Shown one piece after another: positions 10,395-21,187 of a stretch of DNA of 64,000 bases (within the stretch, counting starts at the first letter, position 1; the number at the start of each line of letters is the position of its first letter). The notes beneath the pieces were generated by a model, which ran no database searches, had not been told where the DNA came from, and was given only the letters and a program-made list of their open reading frames with translations. Source of the stretch: Podarcis raffonei (Eukaryota; Chordata; Lepidosauria; Squamata; Lacertidae); assembly GCF_027172205.1 (NCBI RefSeq), contig NC_070617.1:1557501-1621500 (forward strand), read 5' to 3'. Both the position numbers and the translations under genes were made by a program.

Positions 10395-10730
10395 TGCTTT
10401 GATCATGCACAAAACAGCCGTTGCCAGTCCTAATATGAACACCTTGAAGTTGGCAGGACATCGGCCAACTGGCAACCAGTGCAGAGCTCTGAAAAGGGGG
10501 CGCTTGTGCTGACAAAGCCACACACCTATCAGTGATCATGCTGCAGCATTCTGCAACAACTGCAGCTTCCATATCAAGAGAGGAAACCCGCACGTTGCAG
10601 CAATCCAGTCTTGAAGTATATGAACTACTGTGGCAAGGCTTTCATGGTCTGGGTATGGCTGTAGCTGTCAAAATAGCTGCAGTAGATAAAAGGCAGCATT
10701 TGCCCTGAAATCTCTAACAATGGCTTTATG
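10395..10730 (-). mobile_element. Degenerate LINE fragment
   Basis: L2/CR1-like non-coding sequence (GGCAACCAGTGCAGAGCTCT, CAGCATTCTGCAACAACTGC). Continues the fragment interrupted by the SINE at 10017-10362. Confidence 0.4.
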
Positions 10731-11083
10731 TAGATATGAAATAGAACCCCAGAGAGTGGTTCTGCCTTCACAGCTGGAGAAAGCAATGTTTATGAAGATC
10801 AGTTGCTAAAAGCAAAGACTCAGGCAGCATTTCCTCTTTATAAGGGTCCCAGGAGGGGGAAATGAGCAAAGCAAAATGATGTTTCCAGCAGCTTTTCCAT
10901 TGCAGCCACAGGATCAGAGAAATCAGAGAAAAGTTCCTCTACTTGATTTTCACCTTGGCCCATGAGCTTTTTCGGACAGTGTTCTCAAACCAGGTGGAGG
11001 TGGCGGTGTCGGCCATCTCCCCCAGCTTGTCTGGCAGTCACTTGGTTTTTTCAGTCGGGTCCTCAGCTCTGAATCCAGGATAG

Positions 11084-11200
11084 CTAGCTGCAGTCACAGC
11101 TGCAGTCACAGGCATCGGGGGCAGACGCGGTGCAATCAGAAATGGAATCATAGGCTGGCGGTTCTGAGCACAATGTACCTTCTCCTCCATTCCGGTCAAC
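11084..11200 (-). CDS. Copy C exon 6: terminal exon with PPAYDSI
   Basis: 117 nt including stop, phase 0. [20 protein letters not shown] then [18 protein letters not shown]. Acceptor CCACCTGCAG. The PPxY-DxI block aligns with PPPPYEYI in copy A's last exon, and the VD.N start aligns with copy B's last exon; this homology is why the exon is accepted despite being short and 1.8 kb from exon 5. The Cys-rich end may be a relaxed tail. Confidence 0.68.
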   Translation of the reverse strand, partial: VDRNGGEGTLCSEPPAYDSISDCTASAPDACDCSCDCS

Positions 11201-11896
11201 CTGCAGGTGGAGGAGAAAGAGGAGCAGTTAAACAACACGGTACAGGAGACTGTGGGAAGCAGCTCCTGAAAGAGCATTGGAGCCCACCTAAACCACCAAC
11301 TCAGCCACAAATTCAGCAAAAGGCAGATGACTCAACTATATCTCTTAGTTCAAGTGTTTAGGGATAGCTTAAGGTCCGTGAATAACCATAGGTCAGAGGT
11401 CCTGGGCCCTAAGGAAGTCAGATTATCCTCCACCAGGGCCAGGGCCTTCTCAGTGATGGCTCCGACCTGGTGGAATGCTCTGTCCCATGAGACCAGGGCC
11501 CTGCAGGATTTAACCTTCTTCCGCGGGGCCTGTAAGACAGAGCTATTCCACCTGGCTTTCAATTTGAACTTAGCCTGAACTTTTATTCCCCTTCCTTCCC
11601 TCCCCCTCCCCTTTTTATGAAGATTCCCCGCTCTGGGATCCCCCAGCTAATTCTCCCCTGGTCTCCTTGCTGGCCCAAATAGGACTAATTTAGCCAGCTA
11701 GCCCTGGTGATCATCTAATGTTTATTGGATGGATTTCCCCCCTAAATTGATTTTTGAATTCTGAATTTATTGATATTCATGTTTTATACTGTATTTTATG
11801 CTGTTTTGTTGTTGTTGTTGTTGTTGTATCAATTAAGTGTTTTAAATTTGTTGTTAGCCGGTTTTCTGAACTGGGAAGGGTGGGGTATAAATAAAA

Positions 11897-11943
<47 letters not shown>

Positions 11944-12826
11944 GCTTAATTGTGATGAGAGATCCAGGAACCTGTAATAACAGTTTGGCTGTGCTCTTCT
12001 GCTTTAGTCAGACAATATTGTTTTAATTCTATTAGAATTTAACGTTTTGGGCCAACAATATACCGTATTTTTCGCTCTATAAGACGCACCACGCTCTATA
12101 AGACGCACCAGACCACAAGACACACCTAGTTTTTGGAGGAGGAAAACAAGAAAAAAAATATTCTGAATCTCAGAAACCAGAACAGCAAGAGGGATCGCTG
12201 CGCAGTGAAAGCAACGATCCCTCTTGCTGTTCTGGCTTCTGTGATAGCTGCACAGCCTGCATTCGCTCCATAAGACGCACACACATTTCCCCTTACTTTT
12301 TAGGAGGGAAAAAGTGAGTCTTATAGAGCAAAAAATACGGTAATCAGTATTTTAGAAAGAGAGAAGAATAGATTTTCTTTTGGTGCGGGGAGTCACCAAA
12401 CGATGGAGGAAATCGAGGCCAGACATTTTTCAGCCTGAGGCAAAGGAGCAGATGGTGCCGCCACCCCTCATTAAATGTACAGAAGTCTGCCAGTTAAATC
12501 TGACTTTGAAACCGGCCGCAGGGCACTGCCCTCTACTGCACCTGTGGGAAGCAGGATAACTTATGTGGGGGGCAGTCGTCACAGACTCTTGAGAGCCAGT
12601 GTGGTGTAGTGGTTAAGAGCGGTGGACTCGTAATCTGGTGAACCGGGTTCGATTCCCCGTTCCTCCACATGCAGCTGCTGGGTAACCTTGGGCTATTCAC
12701 ACTTCTCTGAAGTCTCTCAGCCTCACTCCCCTCACAGAGTGTTTGTTGTGGGGGAGGAAGGGAAAGGAGAATGTTAGCTGCTTTGAGACTCCTTAAAGGG
12801 AGTGAAAGGCGGGATATCAAATCCAA

Positions 12827-12863
<37 letters not shown>

Positions 12864-15800
12864 TTCTTCTTCTTCTTCTTCTTCTTCTTCTTCTTCTTCT
12901 TCTTCTTCTTCTTCTTCTTCTTCTTCCAAAACCCCTGAAGTCTCTCACTACTCTTGAGATGGCGGTGACACATAACAATAGCACCGAACCATCACCCCTT
13001 ATTTTCTTGACATACGCATCTCACCTGGACCTCGTCATAGGTAGGGGGGCTCATTGCTGTACTGTCAGGTGCAAAAACCATCAAAAGGCGGTTCATCATT
13101 GGGTTCTCGGGTGGCGGACGGTACACCATCTCCTCTTGTGCCACAGAGGGAATATCTGCAGAGTACAACATGAGACATGTTCTTTAGTCCTTGGCAATGA
13201 CCAATCCCTGTCTTCCAGGATACACAAATGGAAGGTGAGAACATATTTGGCAGGGAGCCTTCATCACAGTTGAGATGGAAGGAAGAGTAATAGAGAGGGT
13301 TCTACCTGTGTTCCTCTGATTGGATTTCCCCACCTCATAACACCTGCAGATCACCACCAAAATACATATAAGGGGTACAAGAATACCCAGTATGATACCC
13401 CATTGGATATTTTGTGGAATGCTGCCTGGAACAAAAAAAAGAATAAAAAATAAGAACCTATTGGAACAAGAACATAATAGCTGCTGCCAAAGTGACCTCT
13501 GCCCCAACATGTGACCAAGAGCAACTGAATACATAACAGAGAAGAAGTGAAAATGCCAATCGGTTTCATTTGTAGGGAAATTCCATAACGGCCAAAGTCA
13601 TGTTTGTAAGCTCCTTCACATAATATTTCTCCTACGATCATCTGATAATTGTCCTTAGCATAAAATGAATTGTCAGCTCGTCCCATGAGAAAGCCAATCT
13701 ATCAATATGACAAGGGGTCATTAAGCTGTTCACATGTTTTCTCAGAGAGGTCTTTAACTGAACTTTACGAGGGTGGGAAATTAGAGAAATTCTGAGTTCC
13801 TGGTTCTGGTTGTTTCACTTACATGTTTAAAATGCTACATTGAGAAATGGTTGCTGGTTATTGAAAGCTTTGGAAAACTATATTTTGTTAGGGGCTGCCA
13901 TCCCTGCCCCCATTGATCACCAACTGCCCTAACTCCGCCTCCACCTTCATGCCAACCCCTACCCACTTGCAACCACACTATGGACCTCACCCTGGTAACC
14001 ATCCCTCATGGTTGATTCAGCCATTTTGCCATACCTCCTTCCACCCCCAGCCCTCCCATCACAGCTCCTTCTACCCCACCTCCCTGCCACCCCAACCCTG
14101 TGGCCCATCCTCTCTCCATGATCCTACCAAAATTCCCCTATGTCCACTCCATCACCCATTGCTCCAGTCCCCAAATACCACTGCCTGGAGCAGAGGGGAA
14201 CGGAAGAGCAGAAAGTCTTTCTCGCTTTAGCTGCAGGCTGCTGAGAGATTGACGGTATTTTAAAGGGTGAAGCACCCCCAGTTTCCAGCCTCAATTCTAT
14301 GGAAGGCCTGAAAGGGACTCACTGTCTTAAACCCCAGAAAACCATTGCTGCTAGTCCGTGTAGACAATACTAAGCCAAATAGGCCAGTGTTCCGACTCTG
14401 TAAGAAGCAGCTTTCTGTGTGCCTGAGAAATTGTGTGTGCAACTTTCAACAGAAGTCGGATGTTTTCCATTCGTGTTTTCCTTCAGGTTTTTTAAAAAAA
14501 TGTTCTGCATCCCTGTGCACTTGTCCTTGAATCTCCAACCCTTAAGGATATCGTAATTGTTCACTGGCCCAAGCAGCATCGCTGGATAATTTAGGGTGGG
14601 AGGAAAGATTGCTCACCTTCATGACTTTCAACTTCAAGACGTTCATAATCCTGGCAGATTCTGCGCAAGTCAAACCAAGCTGTCTTTTGATCTGCCGGAC
14701 TGCGGACCAGGCAGGTGATGATGGAATGGGAAGAGTCTTTTCTCCAGGAGACATGGAGATTCCTGCCGTTGTCAGAAAATGAGAAACTATCTAAAGCTCT
14801 CACCTTTTCCCAGGAGATATTGTACGTTCCTGCTACATATGTCTGGCACTGCAGGGTCACATCACATCCCTTTGGAGTCTTGATCAAATCATAATAGGAG
14901 ATCCTGGGTGGTGGTGCTGGATCTGTTCAACACAAAAGTCATGTGAGGTTTGTGCCTCATTGGCTGTCACTAAGTGTGTAGGGCAGCAATGGGGGAACCT
15001 CAGGACCAGGGGAAAATGCACCCCTCTGGGCCTCTGTATCTGGTCCATGGGACTCTCTCAAGGCCACCCCCAGGCTGTTAAGATTTTTACCCACCCAAGC
15101 TGCTCAGTAGTAGCACTATGGTTGTTTATATCATGTGAGTGTCTGAGAGCATGAGACAGAATGTCTCAGGATTGTTGGAGAGTTTTGTTTCGCTTCTGTG
15201 TGTGATGCTGTTCTGTACTGCTGCTGAGAGAGCACAGACATGCTGCTGGATTCTTAGTATATAGACTGTAAATAAAGTAGTTTAGAGCTACTGATTGTCT
15301 CTTTCTTCTGCAATGAGATGCCAGAAGATGAGCGTGCTCCTCTCTGGAGAGAGGGGTCGCTTACCACCTGTCTCTCTGGACTGAGGAAGATTTACAGCCA
15401 GAGAGTGACCACCGGAGAGATGTCTTGGGAAGGTTACCACCTTCCCGGGCGTTTTTCCAACACAGGCATCCCCTCTGCTCCACACTTTGCTTGAGTGTGA
15501 TTTGCCTTGATGGAATAATACAATCATAGAATTGCAGAGCTGGAAGGGAGCCCAATGATCATCTAGTCCAAGTCCTACAATGCAGAAATCCCAGCCAACT
15601 AATCCCTGGCGGCTGGACATTCAGCTTCTGCTTAAAAGCCCCTAATGAAGGGGACATCCACCACTTTCCCAGGGAGACCATTCTACAGTCATTCTACCTC
15701 TGAAGGTTCTTTATCAGAATATCTTTTATTGTCATTTAAATCCTTTGGTTTGTGCCTTCCCCTCTGGAGCAGCAGAAAACAAGCTTGTTACTTTTTCTAC

Positions 15801-18800
15801 ACCGTATCCCTTCAGGTATTTGAAGATGGCTATCATCTCACCTTTCAGTCATCTCTTTTCCAGGCTAAATAGTCCCAGCTCCTTCAATATATCCTTCAAC
15901 TCTGAAAATGATGCTTGCTTGGATGGATGGATGGATGGATGGATGGATGGATGGATGGATGGAGGGTTAGACATCAGTGTGAGTTTGAGAGGCTGTGTAG
16001 ATATTGGCCAACTCTACAAAGGTAAGAGTCGCATTCTTTACTCCGCCTACTTTCCCCCCTCCCACCACCACCATGTGGCCCCAAGAAGATTCCCTAGGAG
16101 GAATTGTGGCCCTCAGTCTGAAACAGAGGTGTTGATGTGGGCCCCAGATTGTGGGTGCTCAGTGGCGTGCTTGCGTGCGATGTGATGTCATGACATTATG
16201 TCGCATGCACAGCGCTCCGCCTCCACTTCCCTCTGCCCCCTGCCGTGCCTCCGCTGACTCACCAGCACCATGGCGGTGACCGGGCCAGGGCCTCTGCCCT
16301 GGGGCCTCTGCCCTGGGCCCACTGAGGCTGCAGATGCGCCCCGTCAAGATGGTGCCTATGTTGCTTTGTGTGACATCGCACGCACGGCACGTTTTTGTCA
16401 CCCAGCTGGGCTCCCACAGTGGAAATTCTGTGGGTCCCGAGGCACCCAGGGCCCATCAGAGATGGTGCCTATGGTCTGAAAAAGGCTCCCCATTTCATCC
16501 GATGACTATCCTTTTCCATGCTCAGCTCCAGCACAAACTCAAGAATGGAGAAAAACAATTGCTTACCGTAAAGAGTCACATTAAAAAAGTGGTCTTCAAA
16601 CTGTTCTGCATCAAACCAGACACGAGCTTTATAGATTACAGCATCCTGCCTCTCCATCTTCCTGATTATAAGAGTGGTCCTGTTAGCCATCAGCAGCCGA
16701 CGTCCAAATATGTGCCCCAACATTACATTAGTCACAAAATCAGTTTCCCCAAAGAACCTATGACCTTGTAGGTTCATCCTTGTTGCTAGCCACATGCTGA
16801 AATTTGACTCCTTCAGCTTCCAATCTCTGAATTCACAAAGGCGATAGGGTGCTCCGCTTACAGGGCTAATGACGTCCCATTCGATTTTCTCCACTGGTTT
16901 TCCCGGGGGGACCTTTACAGGAAAGGAGACCTGTCCTCCCACGACTCCCTTCACATGCTGGGATGCATTCATCGATGCTTCACCTGAAGTGCCTTTGGGG
17001 AAGCAAAGAGGGGCGCCATTGTTGTTTGCATATGGAATTTATACCCCACTTTTCCTCCCAGAGGCGGGGCTAGTTGCTCCAGCACCCAGAGCAGCGCACA
17101 TGTTGGGTACCCCGCGGGGGCAGGGCTAGCCGCCTGCGGGCATGGGGCTAGCATCCCAGGGGGGTGCACTCCCCCTGGAATGACACCCGGGGTGGGCTTC
17201 AAGGGCACCCACCACACCCCACTTTCTTCACCAGTGCTTCCTCCTACAATTGAAAATATTTTTTTGTTTAGTAATGATATTGGAAAGCTGTTACATGCAA
17301 ATACAAGGAAACTCAGAAGGGAGGGACTAGAGGAAGTCAATCAATATGTACATAAGGTTGGGCTTTTAAAGAATTAAGTTCGTTTTTATCGTTTATTTGT
17401 TATGGTGGTGGGTAGGATGATGTTTCTGGTATTGTTTTCTTCTTTGACATGCTTTTTTTGTTTTTGTTTGTTCTGTTATGTGATATTTGTTATAATTGTG
17501 GAAAACCTAATAAAAAATAAAAATAAAAATGAAGGAGCCCTAAGCAACATCTCTGTCCAGAATGTCAACGTGGGGGAGTCATTTTCAAAACAGTTACAGG
17601 CCACATTTATATCAAACTCTCCAACTTTTCTGAGATAAAAATAGGGGCGTTCTATTCAACATCTGTCTCACCCCCTATATATATGCACTGCCAATAAGGG
17701 GAAAAGGGCAGGCCTGGCTGAGCTGCCCTACTGGGACTTACTTTTAAGCAAACATGCAGTAATAACAATAATAATAACCCATATGGTGGGTTTCCGAAGC
17801 CACTCGTCAAACAATAAAAACATCCTAATAAAGGGCTGCCTTCTGATGTCTTCTAAAAGTCAGGTAGTTGTTTATTTCCTTGACATCTGCTGGGAGGGCA
17901 TTCCACAGGGCAGGCGCCACCACCAAGAAGACCCTCTGCCTGGTTCCCTGTAACTTGGCTTCTCGCAGTGAGGGAACCGCCAGAAGGCCCTCAGAGCTGG
18001 ACCTCAGTGTCCGAGCAGAACAATGGGGGTGGAGATGCTCCTTCAGATATACTGGGCCTTTGAGGCTGTTTAGGGCTTTAAAGGTCAGCACCAACACTTT
18101 GGTATTTGGTGCTTTGAAACATACTGGGAGCCAGTGAACATCCTTTAGGACCGGTGTTGTATGGTCCCAACGGCCACTTGCGGTCACCAGTCTAGCTGCT
18201 GCATTCTGGATTAGTTGTAGGTTCCAATTTAAAGGAGAGGTTGTTTCTTAGCTTTAAAGGAGAGGAAGGGGAGCCCAGGTAGCAGGAATGTTATGGCCCC
18301 AGCTTAAACCACAATTTCCCATGGCACAGAAACAAAGTGGGATCGCTTATTGTTATCCACGAGTGCCAGGGCTAAATAGGAGCACTCAGAGACTCTGTTA
18401 TATAAGACATTCAAAGTCGTAACATTTTCTACCATCTTTTGAAGGGCTAAAAAGAGGACACATTGGCCGACTTCTACATTTAGCTACCGATCACTATGAC
18501 GACTCAACCCATGAAAAAGAGGGTGTGTCCTGGAAAAAGAGGACATCTGGCAACCCTAAATTGTTCCCCCAGAAAAGGATCCTATGATCATTGTTGGTGC
18601 TGAGGTTTTCTTAAGAGATCCCCCTTTCCCCACACAGAACTACAATTCCCAGAGTGGTTCAACAACCGATCTCTCTTCCCAATGAACACTTTAAAGGCTG
18701 GAAGCCTTTCAGGTCCCATTCTGATAGATTTGGCTTCAACTGAGAACTGAATGGAATTCCTACCTCCATACCCACCAGTTTTGAAGGACTTACCAAAGGA

Positions 18801-18866
18801 AGAAGAGATCAGTAGGACAAAAGTGAGAAGGACAGGAAGGCTTCTGTGAGTGACATCCATTGCCAT
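11084..18866 (-). CDS. SLAM-like receptor, minus-strand copy C, complete six-exon gene
   Basis: Complete paralogue: leader 18794-18866, IgV 16567-16992, IgC2 14617-14922, TM 13306-13425, cytoplasmic 13025-13155 and 11084-11200. Phases 1,1,1,1,0 are all compatible; the total is 391 codons, 390 aa. All introns are GT-AG. The ectodomain is SLAM-like (cysteine-free V, C2 with GCDVTLQC...ITC...RICQ). TM is about residues 277-295. The tail contains PPTYDEV (Tyr348) and PPAYDSI (Tyr369), each a PPxY WW-binding motif overlapping a YxxV/I motif, and MVYRPPPEN. No consensus TxYxxI ITSM is present. Introns carry an LTR, CR1, L1, L2 and SINE pieces. This is the only minus-strand copy that looks fully functional. 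Confidence 0.78.
11375..11945 (+). mobile_element. L2-like LINE 3' end with (ATT)n tail
   Basis: Encodes the C-terminal signature ALVEDNLTS reversed / plus-strand [20 protein letters not shown] and [15 protein letters not shown], followed by 3' UTR, TATAAATAAAATATT and ATT repeats. Same family at 33580-34100 (+), 17820-18230 (-), 36130-36550 (-). Confidence 0.75.
12061..12342. mobile_element. Palindromic MITE, TACCGTATTTTTCGC family
   Basis: 282 bp; left end TACCGTATTTTTCGCTCTA, right end its inverse TAGAGCAAAAAATACGGTA; TA at both ends fits Tc1/mariner-type target choice. Inner hairpin CCAGAACAGCAAGAGGGATC / GATCCCTCTTGCTGTTCTGG at 12177-12238. Same end family as 40213-41808. Confidence 0.78.
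12590..12926 (+). mobile_element. tRNA-derived SINE with (ACT)n(CTT)n tail
   Basis: GAGAGCCAGTGTGGTGTAGT then GGTTAAGAGC and GGTTCGATTCCCC give A and B boxes of a tRNA-like promoter. Tail 12829-12926 is ACT then CTT repeats. A minus-strand copy is at 48815-49050. Confidence 0.75.
13025..13155 (-). CDS. Copy C exon 5: cytoplasmic exon with PPTYDEV
   Basis: 131 nt, residues 309-352, phase 1 in, phase 0 out. [19 protein letters not shown] leads to [10 protein letters not shown] at the 3' end, donor CAG/GTGAGA. Tyr348 sits in a PPxY motif and has Val at +3. The homologous exon of copy A has a one-base deletion here. Confidence 0.76.
13306..13425 (-). CDS. Copy C exon 4: transmembrane segment
   Basis: 120 nt, residues 269-308, phases 1/1. 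GSIPQNIQ then [19 protein letters not shown], then [13 protein letters not shown]. Acceptor TTGTTCCAG, donor GTAGAA. Membrane-proximal cysteines (CRC) could be palmitoylated; this is inference. Confidence 0.77.
14617..14922 (-). CDS. Copy C exon 3: IgC2 domain
   Basis: 306 nt, residues 167-268. Pro-rich start [13 protein letters not shown], then [50 protein letters not shown] and a linker to HEG. Acceptor TTGAACAG, donor GTGAGC. Four C2 cysteines are present. Confidence 0.82.
15076..15462 (+). mobile_element. Solo LTR with CAGGC target duplication
   Basis: 387 bp from TGTTAAGATTTTTACC to TTTTTCCAACA, flanked by CAGGC at 15071-15075 and 15463-15467. AATAAA at about 15270 gives the plus orientation. 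Fossil LTR; no internal region. Confidence 0.78.
15525..15905 (-). mobile_element. CR1-like LINE 3' region
   Basis: Left edge ATCATAGAATTGCAGAGC is the reversed CR1 3' end; the minus strand continues with a CR1 ORF2 C-terminus ([12 protein letters not shown]-like reading). Followed by (GGAT)n at 15918-15962. Confidence 0.75.
15918..15962. repeat. (GGAT)n microsatellite
   Basis: About 11 uninterrupted GGAT units ending the CR1 fragment. Confidence 0.9.
16100..16480. other. GC-rich stretch without assignable gene
   Basis: CpG-rich sequence just downstream of copy C's V exon (CGCTCCGCCTCC, CGGGCCAGGGCC). Frames on both strands are open by composition only. Probably an unidentified transposon part; no exon signals. 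Confidence 0.35.
16567..16992 (-). CDS. Copy C exon 2: IgV domain
   Basis: 426 nt, residues 25-166, phases 1/1. Starts [20 protein letters not shown] after a CCCCAAAG acceptor and ends NVTLYG before GTAAGC. Conserved VEKIEWDVI and the degenerate F strand [16 protein letters not shown]; no canonical cysteine pair. Sequons NAS, NFS, NRT and NVT. Confidence 0.8.
17240..17530 (+). mobile_element. L1-type LINE 3' end
   Basis: T/G-rich 3' UTR ending AAAACCTAATAAAAAATAAAAATA, typical of squamate L1 ends; upstream 17040-17230 is a GC-rich unassigned segment. Confidence 0.5.
17820..18230 (-). mobile_element. L2-like LINE, C-terminal ORF2 fragment
   Basis: Minus-strand frame 17825-18187 reads [40 protein letters not shown] and [17 protein letters not shown], the standard C-terminal domain of L2-type LINEs. 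Confidence 0.78.
18794..18866 (-). CDS. Copy C exon 1: signal peptide
   Basis: [20 protein letters not shown] then SSSF, 24 codons plus one base, donor G/GTAAGTCC. Met3 aligns with the start codon of the other copies, so initiation could be at either. VTHRSL and a hydrophobic core are shared by copies A, B and D. Confidence 0.78.
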
Positions 18867-19499
18867 TTTTGTCGGGTGACGCAGCAGGTCTTGGACGTGG
18901 TTCACAGAGTGAGTGGCAAGCGGAACGGAGTTGGTTCACCCTGATTGCAGTACACTCCTTGGATTCTGCTCTCTGAAAGTAGCAATGCGGGAGAGAGGCT
19001 GGCGATGTCAATAAAAGTTTTCTACTGTCATTTCAAGTCATTCCTTCAAGCAGGAAATCCTCTGCCAAGCCCTTCAAGAGAAATCTGGGGTTAGCGAGTA
19101 CATATCAGTTACGTCACCTCCTTCCATGAAACCACGTGACCCCAGTTGAAAAGCATCTGTGGAATATCAGCAACATTTAACCCTTAGGCAGCCTTACTGT
19201 CCAATAAACATAACGAGCTTTCAGATCTGCTCTCTGTTTTTAAGTGACGCTGTATATCTTTCCCTCTCACTTTTCGCTCCTTGGCTTTGAAGCTACTTAC
19301 TGTTGAAACCAAGCAGCTGCTTTTATTATTTTGCGGTTACTTCTCCTGCCTTTTAAATGGTTTATTACCCAGAAACTCCCCACCCCAGGAGAAACACTTG
19401 TGAAGAGCAGCATTTATAAATGTTGTTAATCTGTGAATTAAAGCTGCCCTAAACCTTTTTGCAAGCCCTCTCAGCTCCAAGTTGCTCCAAGTTATTTTC

Positions 19500-19800
19500 T
19501 CCTGTAAAGGGAGGGTCCACGCAACAGCTGTGATTGCTAATAGCTTTCAGCAAGAACCCCTCCTCTTTTTATTTTCTGTACACTCTTCTAAAGCCACTCC
19601 AGTTAACGGTCCTCCTGTGTGATTGTGGAAGTGAGTTCAGTGTAAAATGAATTATGCATTGTGTGACGAAAGGCTTTCTCTTACCCTTCAGGTTGTAGGA
19701 TCTAAATTAACAAGAATTGGGCCTTAAATTAAGCGTCAGTTGTGCTCTGAGCCCCAAAACCCATCCCTCATGGAAATAAAGACAGTCTTTATTTAGAGAC
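19500..19800. repeat. Cluster-specific intergenic block (relative at 30700-31160 and 21060-21990)
   Basis: Shared words GAATT.ATGCATTGTGTG.GAAAGGC and GGTTGTAGGA occur here and at 30840-30930; TGCATAAACTCT.TGTGGATGAGGAGA at 21078 and 30955; CTTATGCTCCATAAA at 21905 and 31125. Non-coding remnants of the duplicated gene unit. Confidence 0.55.
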
Positions 19801-20270
19801 AGAATTTAGTTTAAATGTTAATGGCAAATTTTGGCCACAACTTTATTGAATACACAAATGTGACTCGTATTGACTTAGGCATTGGTATCAAAACTATAAC
19901 TGGCTCCTGCCCCACCCTTCAGGAAGCCTGGAAGGGTAAACAACCAGCAGGGGGATCTCCGACAGTGTATATTGACTGGGTTCCCGGGGGTCCTGGCATG
20001 GCCATAGCCCCTCTCCGGGCTTCGGATGAGATCCAGACGCTCAGATTCCTTTGACGGAACACCCTATTCATTGGAGGGGCAGGTGATGGCCGCACCTCCC
20101 CTCCCCACATTCCCCTAAACCAATGCCTAACCGCCAAACCGTACAAAGTTGTGACGATTGCTAAGAGGTAGGCAAAAACCAAGTGGCCACAGCCAATCTG
20201 CCACATTGGGAAAAATTCCTACCCGGCCCGCGTTCCAAAACTGGCGACCAACTGAAGTGCAAAGCAAGAC

Positions 20271-20614
20271 CAAAGGTAAAGGTAAAGGGACCCCTGACCA
20301 GTAGGTCCAGTTGTGGCCGACTCTGGGGTTGCGGCGCTCATCTCGCTTTACTGGCCGAGGGAGCCGGCGTACAGCTTCTGGGTCATGTGGCCAGCATGAC
20401 TAAGCTGCTTCTGGCGAACCAGAGCAGTGCACAGAAAAACCATTTACCTTCCCGCCGGAGCGGTATCTATTAATCTACTTGCACTTTGACATGCTTTTGA
20501 ACTGCTAGGTTGGCAGGAGCAGGGACCGAGCAACGGGAGCTCATCCCCATCGCAGGGATTTGAACAGCTGACCTAGGCTCTGTGGTTTAACCCACAGCAC
20601 CACCTGCGTCCCTC
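20271..20614 (-). mobile_element. Sauria-type SINE
   Basis: Reverse orientation: starts AAAGGTAAAGGGACCCCTGA, ends CAGCACCACCTGCGTCCC. Confidence 0.86.
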
Positions 20615-20659
20615 ACAAACATGGATACAAGTATACAAAAAGAGAGCAATGTTGCTAGC

Positions 20660-20826
20660 GGTACCTATTAATCTACTTGCACTTTGATGTGCTTTCGAAC
20701 TGCTAGGTTAGCAGGAGCAGGGACCGAGCAATGGGAGCTCACCCCGTCATGGGGATCCGAACCGCCGACCTTCTGATTTGCAAGTCCTAGGCTCTGTGGT
20801 TTAACCCACAGCGCCACCTGCGTCCC
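20660..20826 (-). mobile_element. Partial Sauria-type SINE (head half)
   Basis: GGTACCTATTAATCTACTTG to CAGCGCCACCTGCGTCCC; tail half absent. Adjacent to a full copy, possibly a local duplication. Confidence 0.8.
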
Positions 20827-21187
20827 AAGGCCAAGCATGACCTAATTAAAGGGTGGGTGGGCGGGTGTTCAGCAGTGTGAAGTAAAAGGAGGTTCCTACA
20901 TCACACTGCCAACCCCCAATCTTTGCCACGATGCTGATTGGCTAAAGGCCAGTGGCATAACGGTGGCACCACTGGCTTGGAGCAGGGCAAGCCCCACCCA
21001 CAAGCCAGTTGGGGAAGAGTTTCAGGGGCCGAGCACAACATGGACCCTCTGTTAGGAGGATCCAACATGTCAAGCCTGTGCTTGCATAAACTCTGTGTGG
21101 ATGAGGAGAAAGACAGTCCCTCTCAGGTTGTTGTGAGGTGTATATCTCAACACGCATGCATGTCCAGCAGGCTGGTGTATTCAGCAA

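Noticed and set aside
12600-12670. tRNA-like sequence with A and B boxes
   Set aside because: Part of a tRNA-derived SINE with body and microsatellite tail; a second copy lies at 48.8-49.05 kb. Not a tRNA gene.
12533-12973. Minus-strand frame with poly-Lys and poly-Ser
   Set aside because: Produced by the (CTT)n and (ACT)n tail of a SINE.
16100-16480. GC-rich segment as a possible CpG-island promoter
   Set aside because: It lies inside copy C between V and C2 exons, with no nearby start exon; more likely transposon-derived.
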